Shown: one piece after another, positions 54,281 to 62,331 of the stretch
How positions within the stretch are numbered: the first letter of the stretch is position 1
Layout of the letters: each line of letters opens with the position of its first letter
From: CBDEGU01 sp965238045
GTDB lineage: Bacteria; Acidobacteriota; Terriglobia; Bryobacterales; UBA6623
Assembly (NCBI GenBank): GCA_965238045.1
Contig: CBDEGU010000008.1
Coordinates: forward strand, 310,001-374,000
Length of the DNA stretch: 64,000 nt
Direction: 5' to 3'
Made by a program: the position numbers and the translations under genes
The notes under the pieces: generated by a model
Seen by the model: the letters and a program-made list of their open reading frames with translations, nothing else
The model's database searches: none
Told to the model about the DNA's origin: nothing

Positions 54281-56253
54281 GGGACGTCGATCTTAAGAAT
54301 CCGCGTTTCTGTCGTGATGCGGTCCAGCAGGCTGTCGCCGGAGATCAATCTGCCGAAGTTTGTATAGCGCCCCTCCCACATCGGTTGCGGCGCGAGACAG
54401 ATAAAGAACGCGGCGCCGCCGGAGTCCTTCTCTTCCTCCGCCATCGCAAGGCTCCCCCGCAGCAGCGGCTGCGTGCTGATTTCCGTACGGATCGTATATC
54501 CCGCGCCGCGCTTGGGGCTGACCTTGGCGTAATCGCCCGGGATGACCTCGGCGAAACGCTGCCCGTCATAGAAACCCTGGCGCGCCAGTTCGATGAAGTT
54601 CTCCGATGTAAGCCGGGCGTTTTCGTAGTCGAGCTTGAGTTCGACCATTCCCAAGCTCGTCTCCATTCGAATGCGCTGGCTCGTCGACCGCGCGATGCGC
54701 TGGTAGTCGTCTGGTGAGTAGCGAACATCCGCCGGACCGAGTATCGAAAGATGGTCTTCGCCGAAGAGCCGCCGCAAATAGCGGACGGCCCGTTTTCGGA
54801 CGAGACGGTCGGGATCGTCCAGGGCCGCTAGGAATAGAGGTTTGGCGAGTTCTCTCGGCCGGCCGCGGGCGGCCGCGTCCAGCGCGGCTAGCTGCACCGG
54901 CGGGCTGGATTCGCGCCGGGCGCGCTCGAAAGCGTCGCGGCAGTCGCCCAGTACCGGGTTCCGCCAAACCTCCAGCGCTGCTTGGCGAGCCGCCGGGCTG
55001 GGATCATGGATCGACCGGGCGGCGAATTCGTCCAGAGCGGGTAGTCCAACCCGGGCCATCGCTCTCAAAGCGGCTGGCCGGGCTAGCGGAAGATAGCCGT
55101 CTTGCACATCCCAGAGTTCGGCCAGCAAGACGGCGGCGCCGGATGGGTCGCGGGCAAGTTTCGCTTCGAGCAGAGCAGTGGCCGCGTCCGGCGTGCGATA
55201 GGGCTCGGGCAAGCCGGCCCAGCCTCCCCGGAACAGGTCGCCGGCTGCCCCCAGCCGTACCAGCGCGGCCTCGGCACGAACGCTGATCAGCTCCGGCCGT
55301 CCGCGAAGCGACTGGAGCAGCGTCGCGGCGCTGTGGCTTTCTGTCTCACCCAGCGCTTGCACGGCGATGAGCCGAACTTGCTCGTTGGGGTCCCCCAAGG
55401 ATTTGATGAAAACCGGGAGAGCATCAGGCGCTCGCAGGGCCGCCAGAGTCCGCAAGGCCTCAATGCGCACCTTGGGGTCTTCGTCGTTAGCCATCGTTTT
55501 CATGGCGGAGACGGCTTCGAGCGGAGCGCTTGCGCGGGCCAGCGCCTTGGTGGCGGCGAGGCGTATCCACGGATTGCCGTGTTCGGTCAGCTTCCGCACG
55601 GGCTCCATTGCATCGGGAGCGATGGTGGCCTCCATTTGACTGAGCGCCAGTGTCGCGGCCCAGCGAGTCTCCTCCACGTCGGAGAGGCGGCGCTCGGCGA
55701 TCCAGGCGAGCGCCGCCGGGTCGCCGAGCCGAACCAGCGCCTGAATCGTCACCGCGGGAGGCGCGGGCGTATGTGTGATTGCCGGAAACGCTTTCCGCCA
55801 GCCGAGCTTGCCGAGCGCTTCGACGGCGCTGGTGATGACGCCTCGCTCCGCGTCGCCGAGTGAGCCGGTCAAGGCCGCGGCGGCGCGCGGCTCGGGGTCG
55901 AGTCCGAGTTCGGCCAGGGTCTTGCGATCTTCCATTTCTCCGATCGCGAAAGCCGCCTCGGCGCGTACCCGGGGTATCTCATCCCGCAAGCCCTCCAGCA
56001 GCAGATCGAGCGAAGATGGATCGCCGATCCGGCCCAGGGCGCGAAGAGCGCGCACTCGGGTTTCGGCGATCGGCGACTGCAACTGCCCGGTAAGCCACTC
56101 GTCGACCACCCGGCGGTCTTCACGCTCCAGGAAGTCGCCCTCGGATCGGTGCGCGGGCCGGGAGAGAATCAGCCATCCCGCGGCAACCGCCAGAAGCGTC
56201 ATGCAGACGCCCAGAAACAGCACTTCGTAGCGCTTGACTAACTGGATTGCCAA
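54277..56253 (-). CDS. Membrane-anchored HEAT-repeat protein with a degenerate cyclophilin-like C-terminal domain
   Basis: A 658-residue protein. A membrane segment (about residues 10-30) precedes many HEAT repeats (ETRVRALRALGRIGDPSSL, VRAEAAFAIGEMEDRKTLAE, EQVRLIAVQALGETE) over residues about 60-510. The C-terminal 120 residues match cyclophilins (TSLGMVELKL, GFYDGQRFAEVIPGDYAKV, GGAAFFICLAPQP, YTNFGRLISGDSLLDRI). Key catalytic positions differ: the active-site Arg of FHRV is Glu (FAEV), the PGF Phe is Asp, and the Gln before FF is Ala. It is therefore probably not an active prolyl isomerase. A binding or scaffold role outside the cytoplasm is likely. Confidence 0.82.
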   Translation of the reverse strand: MAIQLVKRYEVLFLGVCMTLLAVAAGWLILSRPAHRSEGDFLEREDRRVVDEWLTGQLQSPIAETRVRALRALGRIGDPSSLDLLLEGLRDEIPRVRAEAAFAIGEMEDRKTLAELGLDPEPRAAAALTGSLGDAERGVITSAVEALGKLGWRKAFPAITHTPAPPAVTIQALVRLGDPAALAWIAERRLSDVEETRWAATLALSQMEATIAPDAMEPVRKLTEHGNPWIRLAATKALARASAPLEAVSAMKTMANDEDPKVRIEALRTLAALRAPDALPVFIKSLGDPNEQVRLIAVQALGETESHSAATLLQSLRGRPELISVRAEAALVRLGAAGDLFRGGWAGLPEPYRTPDAATALLEAKLARDPSGAAVLLAELWDVQDGYLPLARPAALRAMARVGLPALDEFAARSIHDPSPAARQAALEVWRNPVLGDCRDAFERARRESSPPVQLAALDAAARGRPRELAKPLFLAALDDPDRLVRKRAVRYLRRLFGEDHLSILGPADVRYSPDDYQRIARSTSQRIRMETSLGMVELKLDYENARLTSENFIELARQGFYDGQRFAEVIPGDYAKVSPKRGAGYTIRTEISTQPLLRGSLAMAEEEKDSGGAAFFICLAPQPMWEGRYTNFGRLISGDSLLDRITTETRILKIDVP

Positions 56254-56410
56254 ATCGCCATGGTAGCAAAGCCGCTCCGAAACGCCGCTGGAGACCGCGG
56301 TTCCTGTTCCTCATCTGGCGTCCAGCACGGGCGTGTCTTAAACTTGTAGGTTCACTGGATCGCTCACCGTCAGGGAGCGCGACTCTGGGCGTTTGGGGAG
56401 GAATCATTGC

Positions 56411-57004
56411 ATGAAAGTTCACCTGTTTTCCGATATTCACAACGACCTCAAGCGGCTTGAGGAACTTGCCCAAACGCTCGCCGATATTCACATCGCGGCC
56501 GGCGACCTGGTGAGCTGGGCCAAGGGACTGCCCGATTGCGGCAAGATTCTCAAGCACCTGGGCGAGAAGCTGTGGGTGCTGCCCGGCAACCACGAATCCG
56601 CCGGACAGATGGCCCAGTTCTGCGGCGACTATGGATTTCGCGACTTCCACGAACAGGTCTTCGAAGCCGGCGGCTACCAGTTCGCTGGACTCGGGTATTC
56701 GAACCGCACCCCCTTTAACACGCCCGGAGAATACAGCGAGGAAGAACTGGCCCAGAGGTTGAGGAAGTTCGAAGGTCTCTCGCCGCTGGTACTCGTCTGC
56801 CATGTTCCGCCGGCCGAGACCGAGCTGGACGGAATCCAGCCGGGCAAACACTTTGGGAGCAAGGCGGTCAGAGAGTTCATCGAGACTCATCAGCCCGGAC
56901 ACTTCTTCTGCGGTCACATTCACGAAGCCGCGGGCAACCGCGCCTTGCTGGGACGAACCGCGGGACGGAACCTCGGCAAGCAAGGGTACCTGCTCGAACT
57001 CTAG
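56411..57004 (+). CDS. Calcineurin-like metallophosphoesterase
   Basis: A 197-residue metallophosphoesterase. Metal-binding motifs are HLFSDIHNDLKRL (DxH), IHIAAGDLVSWA (GD), WVLPGNHESAG (GNH), LVCHVPPAETELD and FFCGHIHEAAGN (GHxH). All five blocks are present and the length is usual for small YfcE-like enzymes. Substrate unknown. The ATG at 56411 lies 13 bp after a GGGGAGG ribosome site. Confidence 0.9.
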   Translation: MKVHLFSDIHNDLKRLEELAQTLADIHIAAGDLVSWAKGLPDCGKILKHLGEKLWVLPGNHESAGQMAQFCGDYGFRDFHEQVFEAGGYQFAGLGYSNRTPFNTPGEYSEEELAQRLRKFEGLSPLVLVCHVPPAETELDGIQPGKHFGSKAVREFIETHQPGHFFCGHIHEAAGNRALLGRTAGRNLGKQGYLLEL

Positions 57005-57473
57005 AATGCGCCCGAATCGCGGTCGCGACCTGCGGGGTTTTTGGCGGACTCGATGCCGCCGGACGGGATCGGAAGAGTGTCCTTTTGTCCGGTAATGCTC
57101 TGTTTTTGGGGATTTTTTAGCTTTTTTTATCGCGTCGTGATGCTCGGGTGGTGAGGCGATGCGGGGTTTTGGCGGCTGCGCGGCGGTGCGGCTGGATTTT
57201 GGGCGCGGGTCCGGTGACGGCGTTTTGTCCGGATTGGCCCGGATTTTCGGATACCCACCTTCAAGAATCCATCTCCCTCATTCCAAACAACTTAACCTCC
57301 CGACCCCTCATCGGCCCCGGCACCTCCAAAGTATCCTATAACTGCAACACCCCACTGGGTTGCCCCCGCCCCCGAGGACCCGCGCCGCAAGGCTCGTTCA
57401 CATTTCCGCCGGTAGCCGAGGCCACGCCTCGCCCCGGCATTCCCGGACACCCTGGACCGGCGTTTCTGGTGTC
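57005..57473. other. Intergenic region, 470 bp
   Basis: No gene recognised. It has two T tracts (around 57113-57128), a CCGGAC/GTCCGG pair upstream that is not adjacent to them, and a long low-complexity GC/CCC stretch toward 57473. It may hold the terminator of the phosphoesterase gene but the hairpin is not convincing. Confidence 0.4.
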
Positions 57474-58328
57474 CTACTCGGGCTTGCCGGTGTCTCTTAG
57501 TGACTGGAAGTGCTTGTCCCAGGGCTCTTTGTGGTAGTCTGTGCGTTGGCCTCGTTCTCGCTGCTTGAATTCGCGGACTAGTTTTATGAAATGCTCGACG
57601 GAGGTTTCGAACCACTTTTTCCCCTTCTCCGCCGTGCCGATCGTGGCGTCTCCGTAGACGCCGCTTTTTGAGAATTTCGTCCACCAGTCCATCGAGCGGA
57701 CCGGCGAGCCGGCCAGCAGGTCCATCCAGATGAATTCGGATTCGGGCATGTTGATGTCCTTGACGGCCTTGTCCATCTGGACGCGCTCGGGGGCGATGTG
57801 GAGATAGAGGGACGTTTCGAGTTCGGCGGCGTGCGCCATGCCCTGCTTGCCGGACTCACGGTGCTTGCGGATGCCCTCAATGTCGAGCGACGGCCAGATG
57901 AAGCAAGCGCACAGGGCCTCGGTCTCAAGAACGGTGCGGCGCGCGACGAGTTCGAGAATCGGCATGTTCGAGCCGTGTCCGTCGGCGATCAGGATGCGCT
58001 TGAAACCGTGATGGGCGACGCTCTTGGTGACATCGAGCACGAAATGGAGCAGATGCTCCTGCCGGATGTCGATCGTGCCGGGGAAGTCCATGTGATGGGT
58101 CTCGAAACCGTAGGGGATCAGCGGCATGAGAAGGATATCGCCGCCGGCGCGCTTGGCCGCCTCTTCGGAAATAGACCAGATGCAAAGGTTGTCGACATCG
58201 AGCGGCAAGTGATAGCCGTGATCCTCGACCGAACCGATGGGCAGGACGACGACCGGCTGATCGTCGACGCGTTCCTTGAGTTCGGGCCAGGTGTGGTGCT
58301 GGTATAGGTAGGATTTCTTTTCAGACAT
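57474..58328 (-). CDS. Creatininase family protein, cytoplasmic
   Basis: A 284-residue creatininase-fold hydrolase without signal peptide. Metal-site motifs: VVLPIGSVEDHGYHLPLDVD (Glu, His, Asp), ILIADGHGSNMPIL (His) and MAHAAELETSLYLHI (His, Glu). The substrate is unknown. It is followed on the same strand, 83 bp upstream in its own direction, by an MFS transporter remnant (58412-59735) that would form a transport-and-hydrolysis pair. Confidence 0.85.
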   Translation of the reverse strand: MSEKKSYLYQHHTWPELKERVDDQPVVVLPIGSVEDHGYHLPLDVDNLCIWSISEEAAKRAGGDILLMPLIPYGFETHHMDFPGTIDIRQEHLLHFVLDVTKSVAHHGFKRILIADGHGSNMPILELVARRTVLETEALCACFIWPSLDIEGIRKHRESGKQGMAHAAELETSLYLHIAPERVQMDKAVKDINMPESEFIWMDLLAGSPVRSMDWWTKFSKSGVYGDATIGTAEKGKKWFETSVEHFIKLVREFKQRERGQRTDYHKEPWDKHFQSLRDTGKPE

Positions 58329-58411
58329 GAGCGGACCTCGGTTGGAAGACGTGTTCGGTGATAGCTGTCTTGTGTTATTGAGAAAGGCTGCCAGGGGTTA
58401 CTCGTTTCCCT

Positions 58412-59735
58412 CTAGGTTTCCTCTAGATTTCCTTCTGGGGTCTTAATCGTTTGCGAGGCGTCGACGAGGAGCCACATCGCCGAGCCTAGCGCGTAGACCC
58501 CGATGCAGGAGGTGAACATCACGGTAAACGAACCGTAGGTATTTCGCAACCATGCGGCGGCGATGGGCGAGACCATGGCCGAGAGAGATGAGGCCGTATT
58601 CATGAAACCGGTGGCGGCGCCGCCGAGGCGTCCGCCCACGTCGACGCAGGTGGCCCAGGCAACGGGCAGCGCCAGGTCATGCACGCCGTGGGCGAAGGTG
58701 AGCCAGAAGATCGCCGAGACCGGATCGCGGGTCTGCCCCGCGATCCCAAAGCCCACCGCGGCCAGCGCGTAGGAACAAACGCCGACGACGCGGCGGCCGA
58801 GTTTCACGCTGCCGAGCCGCCGGCTGAGCCAGTCCGAGAGCCAGCCGCCGGTGAGGCACGCCAGCGCGCTGACGCCCATCGGCACGGCGGCGTACCAGCC
58901 CGATTGCTGGAGCGTCAGGCCGTGCTCCTCCATCAGAAAGGTTGGCATCCAGGTCACGAAAAAGTACGAACCGTAGGCTGAGCAGAAATAGAGGACGAAG
59001 AACGCCCAGAGCGTCCCGCTGCGAAAGATTTTCCCGAGAGGCAGCTTCTGCTTGGGCTTGCTCTGCACGGTGCCCTGCTCGATGTAGGCCAGCTCGGCTG
59101 CGTTGACCGAAGAGTGGTCGGCGGGGTCGTCGCGATACCAGCGCCAAAAAACAATGCACCAGAGCGAGCCGACCGCTCCGAACAGATAGAAGGTCTCGCG
59201 CCAGCCGATAGAGAGGATGCACCAGGCCGCGACAGGAGGCGCCAGCGCTCCGCCCAGCCGCGCGCCCATCCACATGAAGCCGTTGACGCGCGCGCGCTCA
59301 GAAGCCGGAAACCAGCGCGCCAGAGCCCGGGTCAGGGTAGGAAAGGCGCCTGCCTCGGCCCCGCCGAAGAGGAACCGCGTTGCCAGCAGCGCCGCGTAAC
59401 CGCGCACCGCGCCGGTGAGCATCGTGAATAGCGACCAACTGGCGACGATGCGAGTAAGATACGACACGCTGGCCGTAGCGGTCGCCCAGCCAGCCCATCG
59501 GGATTTCGAAAACCCCGTAGGCCAGGGCGAAGACGCTAAAGACGTAGCCCATCTGGATCGAGGTCAACCCGAGTTCGGATCGCATAGCCGGCGCGGCGGC
59601 CGAGATGCAGACACGGTCGAGATAGGTGATGAACGAGACGAGAACACCGAGAAACAGAAATACGTAACGGGCGCGCGAGGCCGGCTGGCGCGCCGGAGAA
59701 ATCGCGGGACTGGGATCGGGACTGGGGCTTACCAC
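58412..59735 (-). pseudogene. MFS transporter (anion:cation symporter type), frameshifted
   Basis: The N-terminal part (59735 to about 59465) has FLFLGVLVSFITYLDRVCIS and SVFALAYGVFEIPMGWLGDRYG, the family helix-2/loop 2-3 motif. The rest continues in another frame from about 59467 (LTRIVASWSLFTMLTGAVRG, LFGGAEAGAFPTLTRALARW) for 350 residues with eleven or so further helices. One base appears to be missing near 59467, because adding one restores a full-length protein of about 440 residues. Either the gene is dead or there is a sequencing error. It probably carried an organic anion for the neighbouring creatininase. Confidence 0.82.
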
Positions 59736-59820
59736 GCGGCAGAGGGCAGAGGCTGAAGGCGGCGGCGGATCCGCAAAAAATGAGGGCTTTAGTGTATCAC
59801 CCCGTGCCGGTGCTCAGAGT

Positions 59821-60178
59821 TGTCCAACACAAGATGATCCTGAAAGGGGGGGAGTGTTTCCAACACAAGATGATCCTGAAAACGACCAAGGGAGGAGGAG
59901 GGACACCGCGGGTGAATGCACATCATCATGCAGAAAGTCGAATGTCTCACGCTAGAGCAGATGCGGGAGTTTCTTGCGGCCAGCGAGGAGCTGGATTTCA
60001 CTCCCTCGGACCGCGGCGAGATCTACAATCTGGTCGAGCGCACCCTTGGCAGGCAGCAGTATCTGGGATTGCCCAAGAAGGACAAAGGGCTCGTGCGCCG
60101 CTATCTGGTCAAGCTGAGCGGACGCAGTCTGCTGCGGATCACTCGCCTGATTCGGCAGTATCGCCAGCAGGGCGCGGT
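59821..60178 (+). mobile_element. Truncated second copy of the 2.9-kb IS (left end only)
   Basis: The left 358 bp match 2902-3259 of the first IS, with the doubled end repeats at about 59821-59845 and 59858-59880 and the same ribosome site. Similarity stops after GCGCGGT at 60178. No right end is seen before the toxin-antitoxin genes. Confidence 0.88.
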
Positions 60179-60200
60179 CGCCGGACCGCTCAGACTCTGA
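59916..60200 (+). pseudogene. Transposase fragment (N-terminal 88 residues)
   Basis: Residues 1-88 align with the transposase at 2996-4240 with about ten differences, then end in an unrelated GPLRL and a stop. The DDE catalytic core is missing, so it is not functional. The substitutions show that the two copies are not recent duplicates. Confidence 0.9.
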
Positions 60201-60211
60201 GATGGATACGA

Positions 60212-60243
60212 TGTCATGACACTGTCTGGCAATATAGTATAGT
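60212..60243 (+). promoter_or_regulatory. Candidate promoter and operator of the toxin-antitoxin pair
   Basis: ATGACA at 60216-60221 and TATAGT at 60238-60243, spacer 16 bp. A perfect 10-bp palindrome TGTCATGACA at 60212-60221 overlaps the -35, a good place for self-repression by the antitoxin. AAAGGAG at 60253-60259 lies 8 bp before the ATG. Confidence 0.5.
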
Positions 60244-60267
60244 GATTTAGAGAAAGGAGTTTTGCAC

Positions 60268-60558
60268 ATGGCTAGCACGGAGACCCGCTCGGAGAAACTC
60301 GATCTTCGTCTGACCCCGGCGGCGAAGCGTACTCTGCAGATTGCCGCGCGGGCCTCGCGCCGATCGGTGAGCGAGTTCGTGCTGGAGAGCGCTCTTGCGC
60401 GTGCCGACGAAACCCTGCCCGACCGGCGGCATTTCGGTCTCGACGCCGAGCGGTGGGCCGCGTTCCAGGCCGCTCTTGAGGCCCCGGAGCAACCCTCCCA
60501 GCGGTTGGCAAAGTTGCTGCAAGAACCTAGCGTGTTCGAGCGCGGCGACCGTGAATGA
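60268..60558 (+). CDS. DUF1778 (TacA-like) antitoxin
   Basis: A 96-residue ribbon-helix-helix antitoxin of the DUF1778 family. The DNA-binding part is KLDLRLTPAAKRTLQIAA followed by RRSVSEFVLESALARADE; the C-terminal part (RHFGLDAERWAAFQAALEAP) should neutralise the toxin. The ATG at 60268 follows AAAGGAG. It overlaps the toxin gene by 4 bp, as usual for such pairs. Confidence 0.9.
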   Translation: MASTETRSEKLDLRLTPAAKRTLQIAARASRRSVSEFVLESALARADETLPDRRHFGLDAERWAAFQAALEAPEQPSQRLAKLLQEPSVFERGDRE

Positions 60559-61061
60559 GCGTCGCTCTCCGCATAGAGAAGCTCGAGCGCGCCCATGCGA
60601 TCGATGACTTCGATTGCGGGCGCGATCCGCTCAACCGCTTCCTGATCCGCTACGCCTTTCAAAACCAGCAAGCAGGCGCATCGCTAACCTATCTTGCTTT
60701 GGCTGACGATCAAGTCGCCGGATACTACACGCTTGCCGTTGGCCAGGTTGATTACGAGGATGCGCCCGAGCGTCTGAAGAAAGGTCTTGCCCGGCACCCG
60801 GTGCCGATCATGCTGCTCGCCCGTCTTGCCGTCTCTAGGCATTGGCAAGGCAGGGGCCTGGGAGCCGGGCTGCTCAAAGACGCTATGGTTCGGACGCCGC
60901 GGGCGGCTGAGATCGCGGGCATCCGGGCGTTTGTCGTTCATGCCAAAGATGATGACGCTAAGGCGTTTTACGAGCGGTTTGATTTTGTGCCCTCGCCGAC
61001 CGATCCCTATCACTTGTTTCGTTTGCTCAAAGACATTCGCGCGTCCCTCAAGCCAGTCTAG
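60555..61061 (+). CDS. GNAT-family toxin (TacT/AtaT-like acetyltransferase)
   Basis: A 168-residue GNAT acetyltransferase. The acetyl-CoA loop is RLAVSRHWQGRGLGAGLL near residue 95, and the C-terminal AKAFYERFDFVPSP holds the Tyr that acts as general acid in TacT. The N-terminal FDCGRDPLNRFLIRYA is the family start. Known relatives acetylate aminoacyl-tRNA and stop translation; this is inferred here. Pairs with the upstream DUF1778 gene. Confidence 0.9.
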   Translation: MSVALRIEKLERAHAIDDFDCGRDPLNRFLIRYAFQNQQAGASLTYLALADDQVAGYYTLAVGQVDYEDAPERLKKGLARHPVPIMLLARLAVSRHWQGRGLGAGLLKDAMVRTPRAAEIAGIRAFVVHAKDDDAKAFYERFDFVPSPTDPYHLFRLLKDIRASLKPV

Positions 61062-61342
61062 CTTGATGGGCAGGTCTTGCCGCTGCCGCGCACGATGTCA
61101 AAATTGTCTTCAGCGGGCCATCGGGCCAGCTCTCTACGCTGATGGCCGCAGCTCGCGAACGAGTCAACAAGAATCACCCTTTTGCGGAAACCGGGACGGC
61201 CTCGATTCTTACCGGATAGAGGGCCAGCATCGCCATCAAGTCCTGGTGAATGAACAGTCTATGGGTGCAAGACCGGTCGGATTGTTGTTCGCATGAGATC
61301 GGTCAGACGAGTTAAGTCAGTGTATTTTAATGACTTGCCGTT
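61062..61342. other. Intergenic region after the toxin gene
   Basis: About 280 bp without a recognisable gene, RNA or repeat. Confidence 0.4.
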
Positions 61343-62068
61343 CTACTCGCTGCGCTCCCCAGCGAAACTGAGGCCGTCCCGGTTTCCCGACGGGTTTTCC
61401 GAATGTAGGGGCAGGCCGGTGCGGAGAACTACGACTCCGGTGGCGATGAACCAGGCTGCGTTCAGGTGGAAGATGGGGGCGTAGTACTCGAGGTTGTCGG
61501 GCAAGCCCATGGTCAGGGCCATGGCGGCGATGCCGAGCAGGGCGGCCGAGATTCCGACCGGGCGCGGGAGCAGCTTCCATTTCAACGAGCCTAGCGCGAA
61601 GACCAGCATGCCCAGTCCAAAGAAGACACGGCCGAACCGGACCAGGCATGTGACGTACTCGGTGTCGAGGAACAGGGCTTCGACACGGGAGCGGAGAGCC
61701 TCGGGGGAGGCGCCCGCCAGTTCGATGGCTCCCGCGGCGCCGTGGTGGTAGTAGAAGGCGCTGGCTAGCGCACTGACGGCCAGGCCGGCGACGGCCACCG
61801 CGACGCCTGGCCAGACGAGGATGCGAGCCGGGCTCTCGATGGTGACCGCGCCGAATGCAACCAGGGCCATCATCATCATGACGTAGCCGAAGATGTGGAG
61901 CCGGTACATCCAGATCCAGAGCCACCAGTGCTCGTGGATGGAGGCGAAGTCGCCTTCGTGGAGATAGGCGCCGAGGTGGAAGGGCAGAAGCATCCATCCG
62001 AGCCAGAGCATGAGGGCCGAGGCAATGAGGAACCAGGCAGTGAGGCTGGTTGAGAAATCACGCCGCAT
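61343..62068 (-). CDS. Multi-pass membrane protein of unknown function
   Basis: A 241-residue protein with about six membrane segments (around residues 10-30, 52-72, 83-108, 146-166, 170-188 and 200-220). A cluster of His and Trp residues (ASIHEHWWLWIWMYRLHIFGY) sits between the first two. I do not recognise a family and assign no function. The C-terminal 20 residues are polar. Confidence 0.6.
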   Translation of the reverse strand: MRRDFSTSLTAWFLIASALMLWLGWMLLPFHLGAYLHEGDFASIHEHWWLWIWMYRLHIFGYVMMMMALVAFGAVTIESPARILVWPGVAVAVAGLAVSALASAFYYHHGAAGAIELAGASPEALRSRVEALFLDTEYVTCLVRFGRVFFGLGMLVFALGSLKWKLLPRPVGISAALLGIAAMALTMGLPDNLEYYAPIFHLNAAWFIATGVVVLRTGLPLHSENPSGNRDGLSFAGERSE

Positions 62069-62331
62069 GGGGTTGGTCCTTTCGCGATGTTGAGAGCCTT
62101 GGTTTTATGGGCGCGGAGGTGGCGGTGTCTTGGTGTCTCGGTGTCTCGGTGTGGAGCCGCTAGCGTTTGGTGCAGAGTGCGCTCGGGGAGGAGTGCGCGC
62201 TGTGGGGCTTGTCAGTTTTGGTTCAGAGCGCAAGTTTAGCTTGGCGGGTGGTGAGATGGCAAATTGGGGCGTCGATATTCGGGGTGTTGCTATTCGGGCT
62301 GTCGGTGGCGGGAGATCGGGCTTGCGGTGAT

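Noticed and set aside
57058..57128. Possible intrinsic terminator after the phosphoesterase gene
   Set aside because: The CCGGAC/GTCCGG stem has a loop of more than 20 bases and is not next to the T run.
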